In this document: piece after piece, positions 36,113 through 45,331 of the stretch
How positions within the stretch are numbered: the first letter of the stretch is position 1
Layout: every line of letters starts with the position of its first letter
NCBI GenBank assembly: GCA_964610385.1
Contig: CAZSXW010000001.1
Span: 1 to 64,000, forward strand
DNA: 64,000 nucleotides
Source: CAZBSE01 sp964610385
GTDB taxonomy: Bacteria > Actinomycetota > Humimicrobiia > Humimicrobiales > Humimicrobiaceae
Reading direction: 5' to 3'
Translations under genes and position numbers: made by a program
The notes under the pieces: model-generated
Databases searched by the model: none
What the model saw: only the letters and a program-made list of their open reading frames with translations
What the model was told of the DNA's origin: nothing

Positions 36113-37052
36113 TTCTTCTCCTTACTCTAATATCAATGATTATGGCAACAATAATCAAAAATCCTTTCACTATATTCTGGTAGGCATAAGGGACATTATA
36201 TAGTGTCAGAACATTTATAATCACTGCTAATAACAGCACACCAATAATTGTTTTAAATATGCTTCCTTTTCCACCAGCCAGACTTGTCCCACCGATCACT
36301 ACAGCAGTTATAGCATCAAACTCAAAACCTTCTCCTGTTACCGGACTTCCTGTTGTCATCCTTGAACTATAAATTAAAACAGCTATGGCAACAGATAAAC
36401 TTGATATTATAAATGCTATAGTCCTTATCCTATTAGATCTAATACCCGCAATCTCCGCCGCTGTAGTATTGGTACCCACGTATTTTATTTTCCTTCCTAA
36501 AGTCGTGTTATTAAGTAATATCTGATAGATAACTGCAATTATAAAAAATATATATACATGAACCGGTATTCCCAGCAATTTACCCCTTCCGATAAATCCA
36601 TACCAGGTACCGGTGACTCCTGCTATAATAGCTCCATTGGTATAGAGCAGGGCCGCCCCGGCATAAAATGACAGCGACCCTAAAGTCGCAATAATGGAGT
36701 TGACTTTAAACTTAGTGATGATGAAACCATTTAAGAAGCCTATGACTACGGCCATTGTCAATGGTATGATGATTGCCAGAAAATTATTACTCTGCTGAAA
36801 AGAGATAGAAACTACGTTAAGCAAGGAAAAAACAGAGCCCACTGAAAGGTCCAGGCATCCGGTGATTACTACTAAAGTCATACCACAGCTTATAACTCCT
36901 ATTACTGTGACCTGTTTTAATAGATTCACAAAATTACCGGTGGTCCGGAAACTGGGCGTGGTAATAGAAAATACCACAATAAGTAAGATCAATATTATTA
37001 ACTGCGACTGGTCCCTTAATATGTTAGTAAATTTACTTCCTTTTTTATTCAT
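36102..37052 (-). CDS. Sugar ABC transporter permease, first of two
   Basis: 316 residues, RbsC/XylH-type. Signatures are VVITGCLDLSVGSVFSLLN, RKIKYVGTNTTAAEIAGIR and FDAITAVVIGGTSLAGGKGS, with about ten membrane helices. The ATG directly follows the ATPase stop codon with no gap, indicating translational coupling. Works with the ATPase at 37053 and permease at 35168. Confidence 0.94.
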   Translation of the reverse strand: MNKKGSKFTNILRDQSQLIILILLIVVFSITTPSFRTTGNFVNLLKQVTVIGVISCGMTLVVITGCLDLSVGSVFSLLNVVSISFQQSNNFLAIIIPLTMAVVIGFLNGFIITKFKVNSIIATLGSLSFYAGAALLYTNGAIIAGVTGTWYGFIGRGKLLGIPVHVYIFFIIAVIYQILLNNTTLGRKIKYVGTNTTAAEIAGIRSNRIRTIAFIISSLSVAIAVLIYSSRMTTGSPVTGEGFEFDAITAVVIGGTSLAGGKGSIFKTIIGVLLLAVIINVLTLYNVPYAYQNIVKGFLIIVAIIIDIRVRRRIEG

Positions 37053-38534
37053 CTACACTCTCATTGCCGATCTAATAAGATTTTTTGTCGTTACGTCCTT
37101 GCCTGAAAATTCATCACGAATTTCACCTTTTGATAATACAATCACCCTGTTTGCAACCCTTTTCATTTCCTGAATCTCAGAAGACAAGATAAATATTGAC
37201 ACCCCCCTGGAAGCCAATTCTTTTATTATGTTATATATTTCTTCTTTACTTCCTACATCAATTCCTCTTGTGGGATCGTTCAGGATCATTAACTCCGGTT
37301 TTATGGTCAACATACGGGAAAAAATGACCTTTTGCTGGTTCCCCCCACTAAGGTAAATTATCAATGTTAATACAGAAGGTGTCCTTATTGATAATCTTTT
37401 TATATATGTTTTAGCAAGCTCTATTTCCTTTTTGGTATTCATAAAGAATTTATTCTCAACATTAAATAACCATAATGGAGAGATATTTGCGCTTACATTC
37501 ATGTCCAAGAAGAGGGACTGCAATTTTCTCTCTTCCGGCAGGTAGATGATTCCATGTTTAATAGCATCAGCAGGGTGTTTTATATTTATCCTTTTTCCTA
37601 AAAAATAAATTTCCCTGGATTGCGCCGGCCATAGACCTACAATGCTTTTTACCAGTTCATCTTTTCCGGACCCCATCAAGCCTGCTATTCCAAGGATCTC
37701 TCCTTTGTACAATTTCATATTAAAATCTATTATCCTATTCCTAATTGAAAGTCTTTTAACTTCAAAAATTACCTTCTGCTCCTTTAATACACTTTTTTTT
37801 GCTTGCTTCAATTCTCGCCCTATCATCAAGGAAACTATTTTATTTGTATCAAACTCACTTTTTTTCAATATGCCCTGGTTTTTTCCATCCCTGAAGACAC
37901 TCAATCTGTCAGCGATTCCGACAACTTCATCAAGTCTATGCGATATGTATATTATGCTTATCCCTTTTTTCTTTAGTTCCTTAATAATTAAAAATAGTTT
38001 TTCCACTTCTTTCTTGGTCAGTGAAGAGGTGGGCTCATCCATGATTATGATTCGTGCATTTTTAACCGTTATAGCCTTGATTATCTCTATGAATTGCTGT
38101 TCTGCTGTAGTAAGAGAAGCTAATTTTCGTCCCGGATCTATATCAATATCAAACTCTTTTAGTATTTTTCTCGTCTCAATAATTAATCTTTTAAAATTGA
38201 CAAAACCGGGGATCCTGCTTCTCGGCAATTTACCCAGGAAAACATTTTCGGCAACAGAAAGTTTCTGTATGTTTTCCAGCTCCTGGTATATCATACTGAT
38301 GCCAATAGCCCGGGCAGCATCTACATCGCCAATGGCTACTTTTTTACCCTCGAATTTTATGGTCCCCGAATCCTTCTTGTAAGCCCCTGACAGGATCTTC
38401 ATAAGGGTGGATTTACCAGCACCATTCTCACCGACAATTGCATGTATTTCACCTTTTTTCAGGTTAAAATCAACTTCATCTAATGCTACGGTTCCAGGAA
38501 ATGTTTTTACCACTTTTTTTATTTCTAATAACAA
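37053..38534 (-). CDS. Sugar ABC transporter ATP-binding protein (second operon)
   Basis: 493 residues with two nucleotide-binding domains. NBD1: GENGAGKST (36-44) and IIMDEPTSSL. NBD2: GLMGSGKDELV, LSGGNQQK and LILNDPTRGID. In NBD2 the Walker B glutamate is replaced by aspartate (NDP for DEP), as is common in this family. TTG start. It lies 79 bases downstream of the ROK regulator on the same strand, so regulator and transporter may be cotranscribed. Confidence 0.95.
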   Translation of the reverse strand: MLLEIKKVVKTFPGTVALDEVDFNLKKGEIHAIVGENGAGKSTLMKILSGAYKKDSGTIKFEGKKVAIGDVDAARAIGISMIYQELENIQKLSVAENVFLGKLPRSRIPGFVNFKRLIIETRKILKEFDIDIDPGRKLASLTTAEQQFIEIIKAITVKNARIIIMDEPTSSLTKKEVEKLFLIIKELKKKGISIIYISHRLDEVVGIADRLSVFRDGKNQGILKKSEFDTNKIVSLMIGRELKQAKKSVLKEQKVIFEVKRLSIRNRIIDFNMKLYKGEILGIAGLMGSGKDELVKSIVGLWPAQSREIYFLGKRINIKHPADAIKHGIIYLPEERKLQSLFLDMNVSANISPLWLFNVENKFFMNTKKEIELAKTYIKRLSIRTPSVLTLIIYLSGGNQQKVIFSRMLTIKPELMILNDPTRGIDVGSKEEIYNIIKELASRGVSIFILSSEIQEMKRVANRVIVLSKGEIRDEFSGKDVTTKNLIRSAMRV

Positions 38535-38613
38535 TTACTTCTACTCACCTTTTTTAATTTTATAGATAAAAAATTTGCATTTTCTTATAAATCTTAAGTG
38601 ATTGTTTAAATCT

Positions 38614-39822
38614 TTATAATAATTTATCTAACACCACGCCTACCGAACCAACCAAACCAGCTTTCCTTCCCAGTTGTGAGTATTTAATCCTGATATTTTT
38701 TTTGATCGACGGTAAAATATTAGCTTTAGCTACTTCAGCAATTTTATTTATAAAGGAGTCCCCTGCTGTCGTATATTCCCCACTAATGATTATTAACTCC
38801 GGGTCTATGACAGCTACGATTATGGAAACCGCTATACCAAGCCAATATGATATTTCATCCACAATTTCTTTTGCCAGACCATCTCCGTCATTAAAACACT
38901 CAAATAAGACCTTCGATTCAACTTTAAAATTATTATCTTTATACTTCTTTGATAAGATCGAGTTTTTAAATTCTGATAAACTCATATATTCCTTCACCAG
39001 GTCATTGATTCTGACTGTATTTACCAGCGCATTAAGACAACCATTATTACCGCAAACACATTTAGGGCCATCGGGACTTAACTTTATATGTCCAAATTCA
39101 CCCGCAAAAAGATTTCCGCCTGCTATACTCTCGTTGTTTATAAAAAATCCACCACCTATTCCATAGCCGGTCAAGATTACTGCAAAATTATCTATTTTTT
39201 TTGCCAGGCCGAACATCTTCTCCCCATAAGAACGGACTCTGTTTTCATTGCTAACATATACATCTATTCCCATCCTATCTTTTATTATTTTGGCAATTTT
39301 GATATTCTCCCAATTGGACATATAAGGAAGCAAACGAATAATACCACTCTTTTCGTCCACTATCCCAGGCACACCAATCCCGATACCTAAAATTTTACTC
39401 TTTTCTATGCCAGCCTCTTTAATCATTCTTTCAAACATTTCAATCATACTGGAAATTATTTCTTCATGATCTGCCTTAATGTTGTTCTTAAAAAATCTCT
39501 CGACCATGATATCTGCATTGTAATTTGCCAATATTCCCTTTATTTTCTTTGGACCCATCATGGCACCGATGATATAACCAGCATTCTCATTAAACTTTAA
39601 TAATACCGGTCTCTTTCCTCCTTCTTTTGTAGATTTTCTTAAACCTGCTTCCAAAACCAGATTTTTTCTTATTAACTCTGTTACTATATTATTTATGGCC
39701 TGCTGAGAAATATTGATTTTTTTGGCAATATCTGATTTTGTAACGGTGTTTTCTTCTCTTATTATATTTATGATCGATTTTGTGTTTAGTTTCCTTATAT
39801 GTCTAGGTTTCCTGGGATCCAT
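38614..39822 (-). CDS. ROK-family transcriptional regulator (XylR/NagC-like)
   Basis: 402 residues. An N-terminal winged helix-turn-helix (about 15-75; SDIAKKINISQQAINNIV) is followed by a ROK sugar-kinase-like domain with GYGIGGGFFINNESIAGGN and the zinc motif CVCGNNGC. The glutamate that usually follows the zinc motif (GCLE) is N here (GCLN). It heads the xylose-type regulon and most likely represses it until sugar binds. A palindrome overlaps its own predicted transcription start. Confidence 0.9.
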   Translation of the reverse strand: MDPRKPRHIRKLNTKSIINIIREENTVTKSDIAKKINISQQAINNIVTELIRKNLVLEAGLRKSTKEGGKRPVLLKFNENAGYIIGAMMGPKKIKGILANYNADIMVERFFKNNIKADHEEIISSMIEMFERMIKEAGIEKSKILGIGIGVPGIVDEKSGIIRLLPYMSNWENIKIAKIIKDRMGIDVYVSNENRVRSYGEKMFGLAKKIDNFAVILTGYGIGGGFFINNESIAGGNLFAGEFGHIKLSPDGPKCVCGNNGCLNALVNTVRINDLVKEYMSLSEFKNSILSKKYKDNNFKVESKVLFECFNDGDGLAKEIVDEISYWLGIAVSIIVAVIDPELIIISGEYTTAGDSFINKIAEVAKANILPSIKKNIRIKYSQLGRKAGLVGSVGVVLDKLL

Positions 39823-39841
39823 TAGAATAATATATTAGTTG

Positions 39842-39856
39842 TTAAACTTAGTTTAA
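39842..39856. promoter_or_regulatory. Palindrome at the ROK promoter, probable operator
   Basis: TTAAACT-T-AGTTTAA is a perfect 7-1-7 inverted repeat starting directly downstream of the -10 element, where a bound repressor would block transcription. The AGTTT half-site recalls ROK/XylR operators. Autorepression by the product of the adjacent gene is inferred. Confidence 0.6.
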
Positions 39857-39885
39857 ATACTACATTGTTAGACCTAATTTGTCAA
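39857..39885 (-). promoter_or_regulatory. Promoter of the ROK regulator/xylose regulon
   Basis: On the minus strand TTGACA (39885-39880), a 17-base spacer and TAGTAT (39862-39857). The ROK start codon lies 35 bases further on. The consensus -35 and ideal spacing make this one of the clearest minus-strand promoters seen. Confidence 0.7.
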
Positions 39886-40070
39886 GTATTTGTTACTTTT
39901 GTTATTAAAAAATATAAGAACTTTCTAATACATCTATAATTAGCATATAAGAAACAAATAATTATAATTTACAGGCTGACACAGGAAAAGCACCACTTAA
40001 ATTTTAAGGGAATTTCAAATCAAATTTGACTGCAGAAATCAAATACGTATTAGAAGAACATATTTATGAT

Positions 40071-41318
40071 TTACTTATTTTTTAACCTTACAAATCTTCC
40101 TGTAGGGATAATGGTCATCTTTATCTCTCTGTTTTGCGAGATCCTTTTATCTAAATATTTCTGGATATCTTCTATCTTTTTAAATCCCATTTTTTCAGTT
40201 TCTTGGCGAGAAAAATCTGAATAAAGAAGGACTTCTTTTTTTGTAAGGATCTTAGATATTGCCGCTGCCTTATGACCGCCAAGAATAAATTCTTTGGCTA
40301 TCTTTCTACTTAGATAGTTATAATCATTACGACCCGTCATCCACTTTTCAAATGTATCATCCCCAAACCCTTCACAGCAGGAAGCTGCGAGAATTATTGT
40401 CCCCTTATCGGCTGTTATTTCCTTTACATTTTCCAGGGCCTTATGGGATTGATATAAGTTCATATCCTTAGGATAACCACCCTGAGAAGTTATCACAATA
40501 TCAGCAGCAGATTCCACTTCACTTGCGTATATGGATTCATACTTCTTTATGCCTTCCAGATAGGCATCGTTATTCTTCCCGGCCACAGCAGCAATTATTT
40601 TTTTTTCGTCGTTTAGTATTACATTGAATATAAAATCAATATCTGCCAATTCACCTGCTTCTTCAATATCCTCTCTTACCGGGTTATTTAAAAACCTGCC
40701 CGCAGTTGATCTCTCATCCAGCATCATTGAATGGTTTGACCGGATGGAATTTCTGGTACATATTCCAGGCATGACTGCCTTGGCCCCTCCGCTGAACCCC
40801 GCAAAATAGTGATATTCAATATTGCCTGTAACAATCAGAAGATCATATTCCAGCACTCTTTCAAAAATTTCTACCGGTGTCCCTTTTGAAGTATGACCTA
40901 TTAGTTTTGACTTTGAAGTATCCGAGTCTATTGTCTCAATATTGTCATAAATATAGTCACCAACAAGTCTCCTTTTTTCATCATCACTGTGACCGCGATG
41001 AATACCCAAACCCAGCACCACTAATATATCCTTATCCTCTATTCTTCCCTCTCTTAATTCATTTACCAGCAGGGGCAGAAACTTATATGAGGGACAGGGT
41101 CTGGTAATATCACTGGCAATAATACAGGCACTTTTCTTTCCTGAAGCAATCTCCCGCAGCTTCCCTGAATTTATCGGATTTTTTAAAGCGTCGGCTATGA
41201 TCCTGTCTTCATCTAAAACAAGACTGGTGCTTTCTCCCGAGATTATATCCAGTATATTTTTATCAGGGATATTTAATGCTATATTTTTTTTCCCAAATGG
41301 GATATCGACCCTAATCAT
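40071..41318 (-). CDS. larA: Nickel-pincer racemase family protein (LarA-like)
   Basis: 415 residues of the LarA family, which use a nickel-pincer nucleotide to racemise or epimerise 2-hydroxy acids. Expected landmarks are LGLGIHRGHSDDEKRRL, the segment HYFAGFSGGAKAVMPG with the lysine that binds the cofactor, and SNHSMML. Homologues act on lactate, malate and other hydroxy acids. The start overlaps the malic enzyme stop by 4 bases, which hints at malate or lactate as substrate. No larB, larC or larE is in the window. Confidence 0.88.
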   Translation of the reverse strand: MIRVDIPFGKKNIALNIPDKNILDIISGESTSLVLDEDRIIADALKNPINSGKLREIASGKKSACIIASDITRPCPSYKFLPLLVNELREGRIEDKDILVVLGLGIHRGHSDDEKRRLVGDYIYDNIETIDSDTSKSKLIGHTSKGTPVEIFERVLEYDLLIVTGNIEYHYFAGFSGGAKAVMPGICTRNSIRSNHSMMLDERSTAGRFLNNPVREDIEEAGELADIDFIFNVILNDEKKIIAAVAGKNNDAYLEGIKKYESIYASEVESAADIVITSQGGYPKDMNLYQSHKALENVKEITADKGTIILAASCCEGFGDDTFEKWMTGRNDYNYLSRKIAKEFILGGHKAAAISKILTKKEVLLYSDFSRQETEKMGFKKIEDIQKYLDKRISQNREIKMTIIPTGRFVRLKNK

Positions 41319-42538
41319 CTGATTTCCATAATCTTTTTTGCTTTTTCTTCAATAAGCCCTAGATCTACCTTTCCGTAAGTGTTACCGCCTTCCACAGCTG
41401 CTCTGGCCACACTGACCGCTACAGCCGGAAGTACCCTTTTATCAAAAGGTTTTGGAATAATATAATCTTTATTAAGACAGTCGCTCGCTATTTCGGAAAT
41501 AGCTTTTGCTGCAGCAAGCTTCATATCTGTATTTATCTCTATTGCCCCCGCATCCAGAGCCCCTCTGAAGATACCGGGAAATGCAAGTACATTATTTACC
41601 TGATTTGGGTAATCGCTTCTTCCGGTAGCTATAATGTCGACACCGCATTCTTTCGCTATTTCCGGCTTAATCTCAGGCTCAGGGTTTGACAGGGCGAATA
41701 TAACCGGGCTCTTCTTCATCCTGCTTATCATCTCTGCATTCAATACATCTGCTACGGAGACACCTATAAATACATCGGCATTCTCAACTGCATCAAAAAG
41801 GCCTCCATTTATATTCTCCGGGTTTGTAAACTCGGCCATTTTCTTTTTGGGGTCATTTAAATCTTTCCTGTCTTTAGAAATTATTCCCTTGCTGTCACAT
41901 ACTACCATATCCGGTACACCTATATTACTCAACAGACTCACAATAGATGTCCCGGCCGCTCCTGCTCCATTTATTACTATTTTCGCATCCTTGATGTCTT
42001 TTCCGTAGATTTTTAAAGCATTAAACAATCCAGCTAAAACTACAATGGCAGTTCCGTGTTGATCATCATGGAAGATAAGCATATTTGTCTCCTTCTTCAG
42101 CCTATCCTCTATCTCAAAACATCTGGGGGCCGCTATATCTTCAATATTAATCCCTGCAAAAGAAGGCTCCAGAAGCTTTATGGTATTGACAATCTCATCA
42201 CTATCCTGACTGTCTATACAGATTGGGAAGGCGGATACTCCTCCAAACTGCTTGAATAACACACATTTTCCTTCCATCACCGGAAGAGCCGCTCTGGCTC
42301 CCATATTACCAAGGCCCAGGACAGCCGATCCGTCAGATACCACCGCTACCATATTGCCCCTGGCAGTATAAGTGTTTATTTCCTGCGGGTTTCTGGCGAT
42401 CATACAGCAGGGCTCCGCCACGCCAGGAGTATAAGCAAGAGACAGGTCATGCTCGTTTTCAGTTTTTACCTTACTTACTACATCGATCTTGCCTGCGCTC
42501 TTTTTATGCATTTCCAGTGCTTCTTCATAAATACTCAA
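41315..42538 (-). CDS. NAD(P)-dependent malic enzyme
   Basis: 407 residues, the short bacterial form without the phosphotransacetylase-like tail. Oxidatively decarboxylates malate to pyruvate. Visible are SLAYTPGVAEPC (with the catalytic tyrosine), DGSAVLGLGNMGARAALPVMEGK, FHDDQHGTAIV (metal site) and the Rossmann motif INGAGAAGTS. TTG start behind GAGGAA. It forms an operon with the LarA-like gene. Supplies pyruvate and reduced cofactor for biosynthesis or fermentation. Confidence 0.95.
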   Translation of the reverse strand: MSIYEEALEMHKKSAGKIDVVSKVKTENEHDLSLAYTPGVAEPCCMIARNPQEINTYTARGNMVAVVSDGSAVLGLGNMGARAALPVMEGKCVLFKQFGGVSAFPICIDSQDSDEIVNTIKLLEPSFAGINIEDIAAPRCFEIEDRLKKETNMLIFHDDQHGTAIVVLAGLFNALKIYGKDIKDAKIVINGAGAAGTSIVSLLSNIGVPDMVVCDSKGIISKDRKDLNDPKKKMAEFTNPENINGGLFDAVENADVFIGVSVADVLNAEMISRMKKSPVIFALSNPEPEIKPEIAKECGVDIIATGRSDYPNQVNNVLAFPGIFRGALDAGAIEINTDMKLAAAKAISEIASDCLNKDYIIPKPFDKRVLPAVAVSVARAAVEGGNTYGKVDLGLIEEKAKKIMEIR

Positions 42539-42770
42539 TTGTTCCTCACTTTATTATTGATTATCTTAATAATTATTTATAATACCTGCTTTATTTTTTT
42601 TTGCATCTATTATAAATAAACCGCTGGATTTTAATAGTTCCCGCAATAGACTCCCCACTCAAAAAAAGATCTATAATGGATGAAAACACAGCTGGTAGGG
42701 CAAGGCCGACTGCTTTTTGTCTTAAAGGTATAATTTTATAAATGATAGATTATGACATATAATAGCATTT

Positions 42771-43499
42771 ATGGAATTCTATGCAGGCACGGACATAGGA
42801 AAATACAGGGAAAAAAACGAAGATTCCCTTTATGCCGAAAAATCACTTTTTATCGTAGCTGATGGAATGGGAGGACACAGGGCTGGAGAGGTTGCCAGCA
42901 GGGTTGCCGTTGAATCTTTTACCGAAAGCTTTTACCGGATCCTTAAAGATAAAAAAGCATATCACCTTACTCCCGAAAGTAATAAGATGCTGCTGATAGA
43001 AAGTATTAAAAATGCCAACAGATCGGTTTTCAGCCAGTCAGAAGAAAAGCCCGAATTCTACAGAATGGGTACTACACTTACAGCATGCTATATCCAAAAG
43101 TATATGGCATATATAGTACACATAGGCGACAGCAGACTTTATATTAAAAGAAGCGGGATCCTTAAACCATTGACTTCAGACCATACCATAGTCGGAGAAT
43201 TGTACAGGAGAGGAGAATTGAGTTACGAAGATACTTTCAACCATCCTCAGAAGAACTATCTTACCAATGTCCTAGGAATCGCGGAAAGTATAAATCCCGA
43301 TTTCCTATCATATAAAATCCAACCTGAAGACATACTGATTCTATGTTCTGACGGCCTTAATTCCATGCTTAAGGATAGGGAAATAGCCGAAATCATTGAT
43401 AAATCCAAAAGTCCCAGGGATATTACTAAAAATCTTATAAAAGGTGCACTAATAAAAGGCGGTCTGGATAATATAACGGTAATAGCGATAAAAATCTAA
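42771..43499 (+). CDS. PP2C-family serine/threonine phosphatase
   Basis: 242 residues. Metal-binding motifs are intact: GKYREKNEDS, FIVADGMGGHRAGEVAS, VHIGDSRLY, LCSDGLN and GGLDNITVIAI. It ends 3 bases before the PASTA kinase gene, the classic PrpC-PrkC (Stp-PknB) pair, so it should dephosphorylate that kinase's substrates and the kinase itself. Confidence 0.95.
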   Translation: MEFYAGTDIGKYREKNEDSLYAEKSLFIVADGMGGHRAGEVASRVAVESFTESFYRILKDKKAYHLTPESNKMLLIESIKNANRSVFSQSEEKPEFYRMGTTLTACYIQKYMAYIVHIGDSRLYIKRSGILKPLTSDHTIVGELYRRGELSYEDTFNHPQKNYLTNVLGIAESINPDFLSYKIQPEDILILCSDGLNSMLKDREIAEIIDKSKSPRDITKNLIKGALIKGGLDNITVIAIKI

Positions 43500-43502
43500 A
43501 AT

Positions 43503-45326
43503 ATGCCCGAGCAAGGATCAAAAAAAAATAAATTAATCTCAAAAAGATACAAAATAATCAAAAAAATAGCTTCAGGGGGAATGGCTGATGTTTTTTTGGG
43601 AGCTGATTTAAAATTAAATCGGAAAATTGCTATAAAAATTTTATCTGCCAACAATGCCCGGGATAAAAATTTTGTAGCAAGGTTTAAGAACGAAGCACAG
43701 ACTCTGGCCAAGCTCAATCATCCCAATATTGTACAGGTGTACGATTGGGGAGAGTTTGATAACTCTTATTTTATCTGCATGGAATATATAGAAGGAGACA
43801 ACCTTAAAGAAATAATAGAAAAAAAAGGTATACTACCGCCCAAGACAGTGGTTGGTTATGCAGTGCAGATATGTAACGCCCTTTTTATGGCTCATAAAAA
43901 TAATCTCATCCACCGGGACATCAAACCGCAGAACATACTTATAACGCCGGAGGGTAAGGTCAAGGTCACTGATTTCGGGATTGCAAAATCACTTAATATG
44001 GATGTGACCAAAACATTGAATATAATAGGAACAGCCCATTATATATCACCTGAACAGGCAAAAGGTGAGGTACTGGACCACAGAACAGATATTTACTCGC
44101 TGGGCATAGTATTATATGAAATGCTGACCGGAGATGTCCCTTTCAGAGGCGACAGTTCTATTGATATCAGCCTTAAACATATAAATGAAATACCGGTAAA
44201 ACCATCTGAATTAATAGAAAATATACCTCCAGCACTGGAAAAAATTATAATGCACTGTCTGGAAAAGAATCCTCAATCGCGTTATCCTACGGTAAAGGAG
44301 CTGGCAGATGACCTTAGGAGGTATCATACAGGCAAGGATTTAAGTTTTACCGCCGATAGGCAAAAAAAAAGCAGAACCGGATTGCTTCTCAAAAAAGTAA
44401 GATCTAATTTAGCTGTAATCATCATGGCCGTTTTCATGACTGTCTTCCTGGCTCTGTTTATATTTTACAGTTTCAAATATTATAACTTCAGGGCAGCTGC
44501 CATTACATCGGTCACGGTTCCACCTATCGAAAATATACCTGCTGGAAACGCTGAAGACATAGTCAAGCTGTTTGGTCTTAATCTTGTAATAAAGGACGAA
44601 ATCTATGACTCCAAAATCCCATATGGATTTATTATAGAACAAATCCCGGCTCCAGGAGAAAATATTACCACCGGTGGCGATGTTAAGGTAATAATAAGCA
44701 AGGGTCAGGAAATCACATCTATATTGACTCCGAACCTGATGGGCCTCACCCTGGAGGAAGCTTCGGAGATACTGGAAGAATACGACCTTACCACCGGAGA
44801 GATTTCCAGAACTTACAGCAGTACATTCGAAAAAAATCTTATTATAAGCCAGAGGCCGGCTTATAAGGAAAAAATCGAACCGGGTGGAGCAGTTGATATA
44901 ACTGTAAGCGAAGGCAGCAAAACCGTTATTATTCCCAATGTCATCGGCCAGGATTATATTTATGCCTCAAATTACTTAAAATCTCTGGACCTGTTGCTAG
45001 TGGATAGTAAAGCTCCGTGTACAGATATCATAAAAGAACCGGGAAAGGTCATTGAAGTAATACCTCTCCCCGGTTCCGAAGTGGAAGTAAAAACCCTGGT
45101 AGAACTTATCATCTCTACCAATGAACCGCTGGTACGGGCCCCGGATCTCATGCAGCTGAGTTTAAATCAGGCCAGAAATATACTTGACTCGCAAAATATC
45201 AGTTATGAAATAAGTTATATAAATACAGACTATGTAGTACAGAAAGATTTAATTTTAGGGCAAAACCCTGAAGCTGAAACCTATATTCCCATAAATTCAA
45301 AAATAATACTGTTTGTCAGCAACTAA
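43503..45326 (+). CDS. pknB: PASTA-domain serine/threonine protein kinase (PrkC/PknB type)
   Basis: 607 residues. The kinase domain (about 16-275) has the glycine loop ASGGMADV, K45 in IAIKIL, HRDIKPQN (catalytic D139) and DFG at 157-159. A membrane segment spans about 303-324. Four extracellular PASTA repeats follow (about 335-404, 405-474, 475-543 and 544-607), which sense muropeptides or lipid II. Coupled with the PP2C gene upstream. Expected to control growth, wall synthesis or dormancy exit. The gene converges with accA, 5 bases away. Confidence 0.96.
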   Translation: MPEQGSKKNKLISKRYKIIKKIASGGMADVFLGADLKLNRKIAIKILSANNARDKNFVARFKNEAQTLAKLNHPNIVQVYDWGEFDNSYFICMEYIEGDNLKEIIEKKGILPPKTVVGYAVQICNALFMAHKNNLIHRDIKPQNILITPEGKVKVTDFGIAKSLNMDVTKTLNIIGTAHYISPEQAKGEVLDHRTDIYSLGIVLYEMLTGDVPFRGDSSIDISLKHINEIPVKPSELIENIPPALEKIIMHCLEKNPQSRYPTVKELADDLRRYHTGKDLSFTADRQKKSRTGLLLKKVRSNLAVIIMAVFMTVFLALFIFYSFKYYNFRAAAITSVTVPPIENIPAGNAEDIVKLFGLNLVIKDEIYDSKIPYGFIIEQIPAPGENITTGGDVKVIISKGQEITSILTPNLMGLTLEEASEILEEYDLTTGEISRTYSSTFEKNLIISQRPAYKEKIEPGGAVDITVSEGSKTVIIPNVIGQDYIYASNYLKSLDLLLVDSKAPCTDIIKEPGKVIEVIPLPGSEVEVKTLVELIISTNEPLVRAPDLMQLSLNQARNILDSQNISYEISYINTDYVVQKDLILGQNPEAETYIPINSKIILFVSN

Positions 45327-45331
45327 ACATT

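Noticed and set aside
37642..38382. 246-codon plus-strand frame opposite the second sugar ATPase
   Set aside because: A shadow of the two-NBD ATPase, with no recognisable protein and no start signal.
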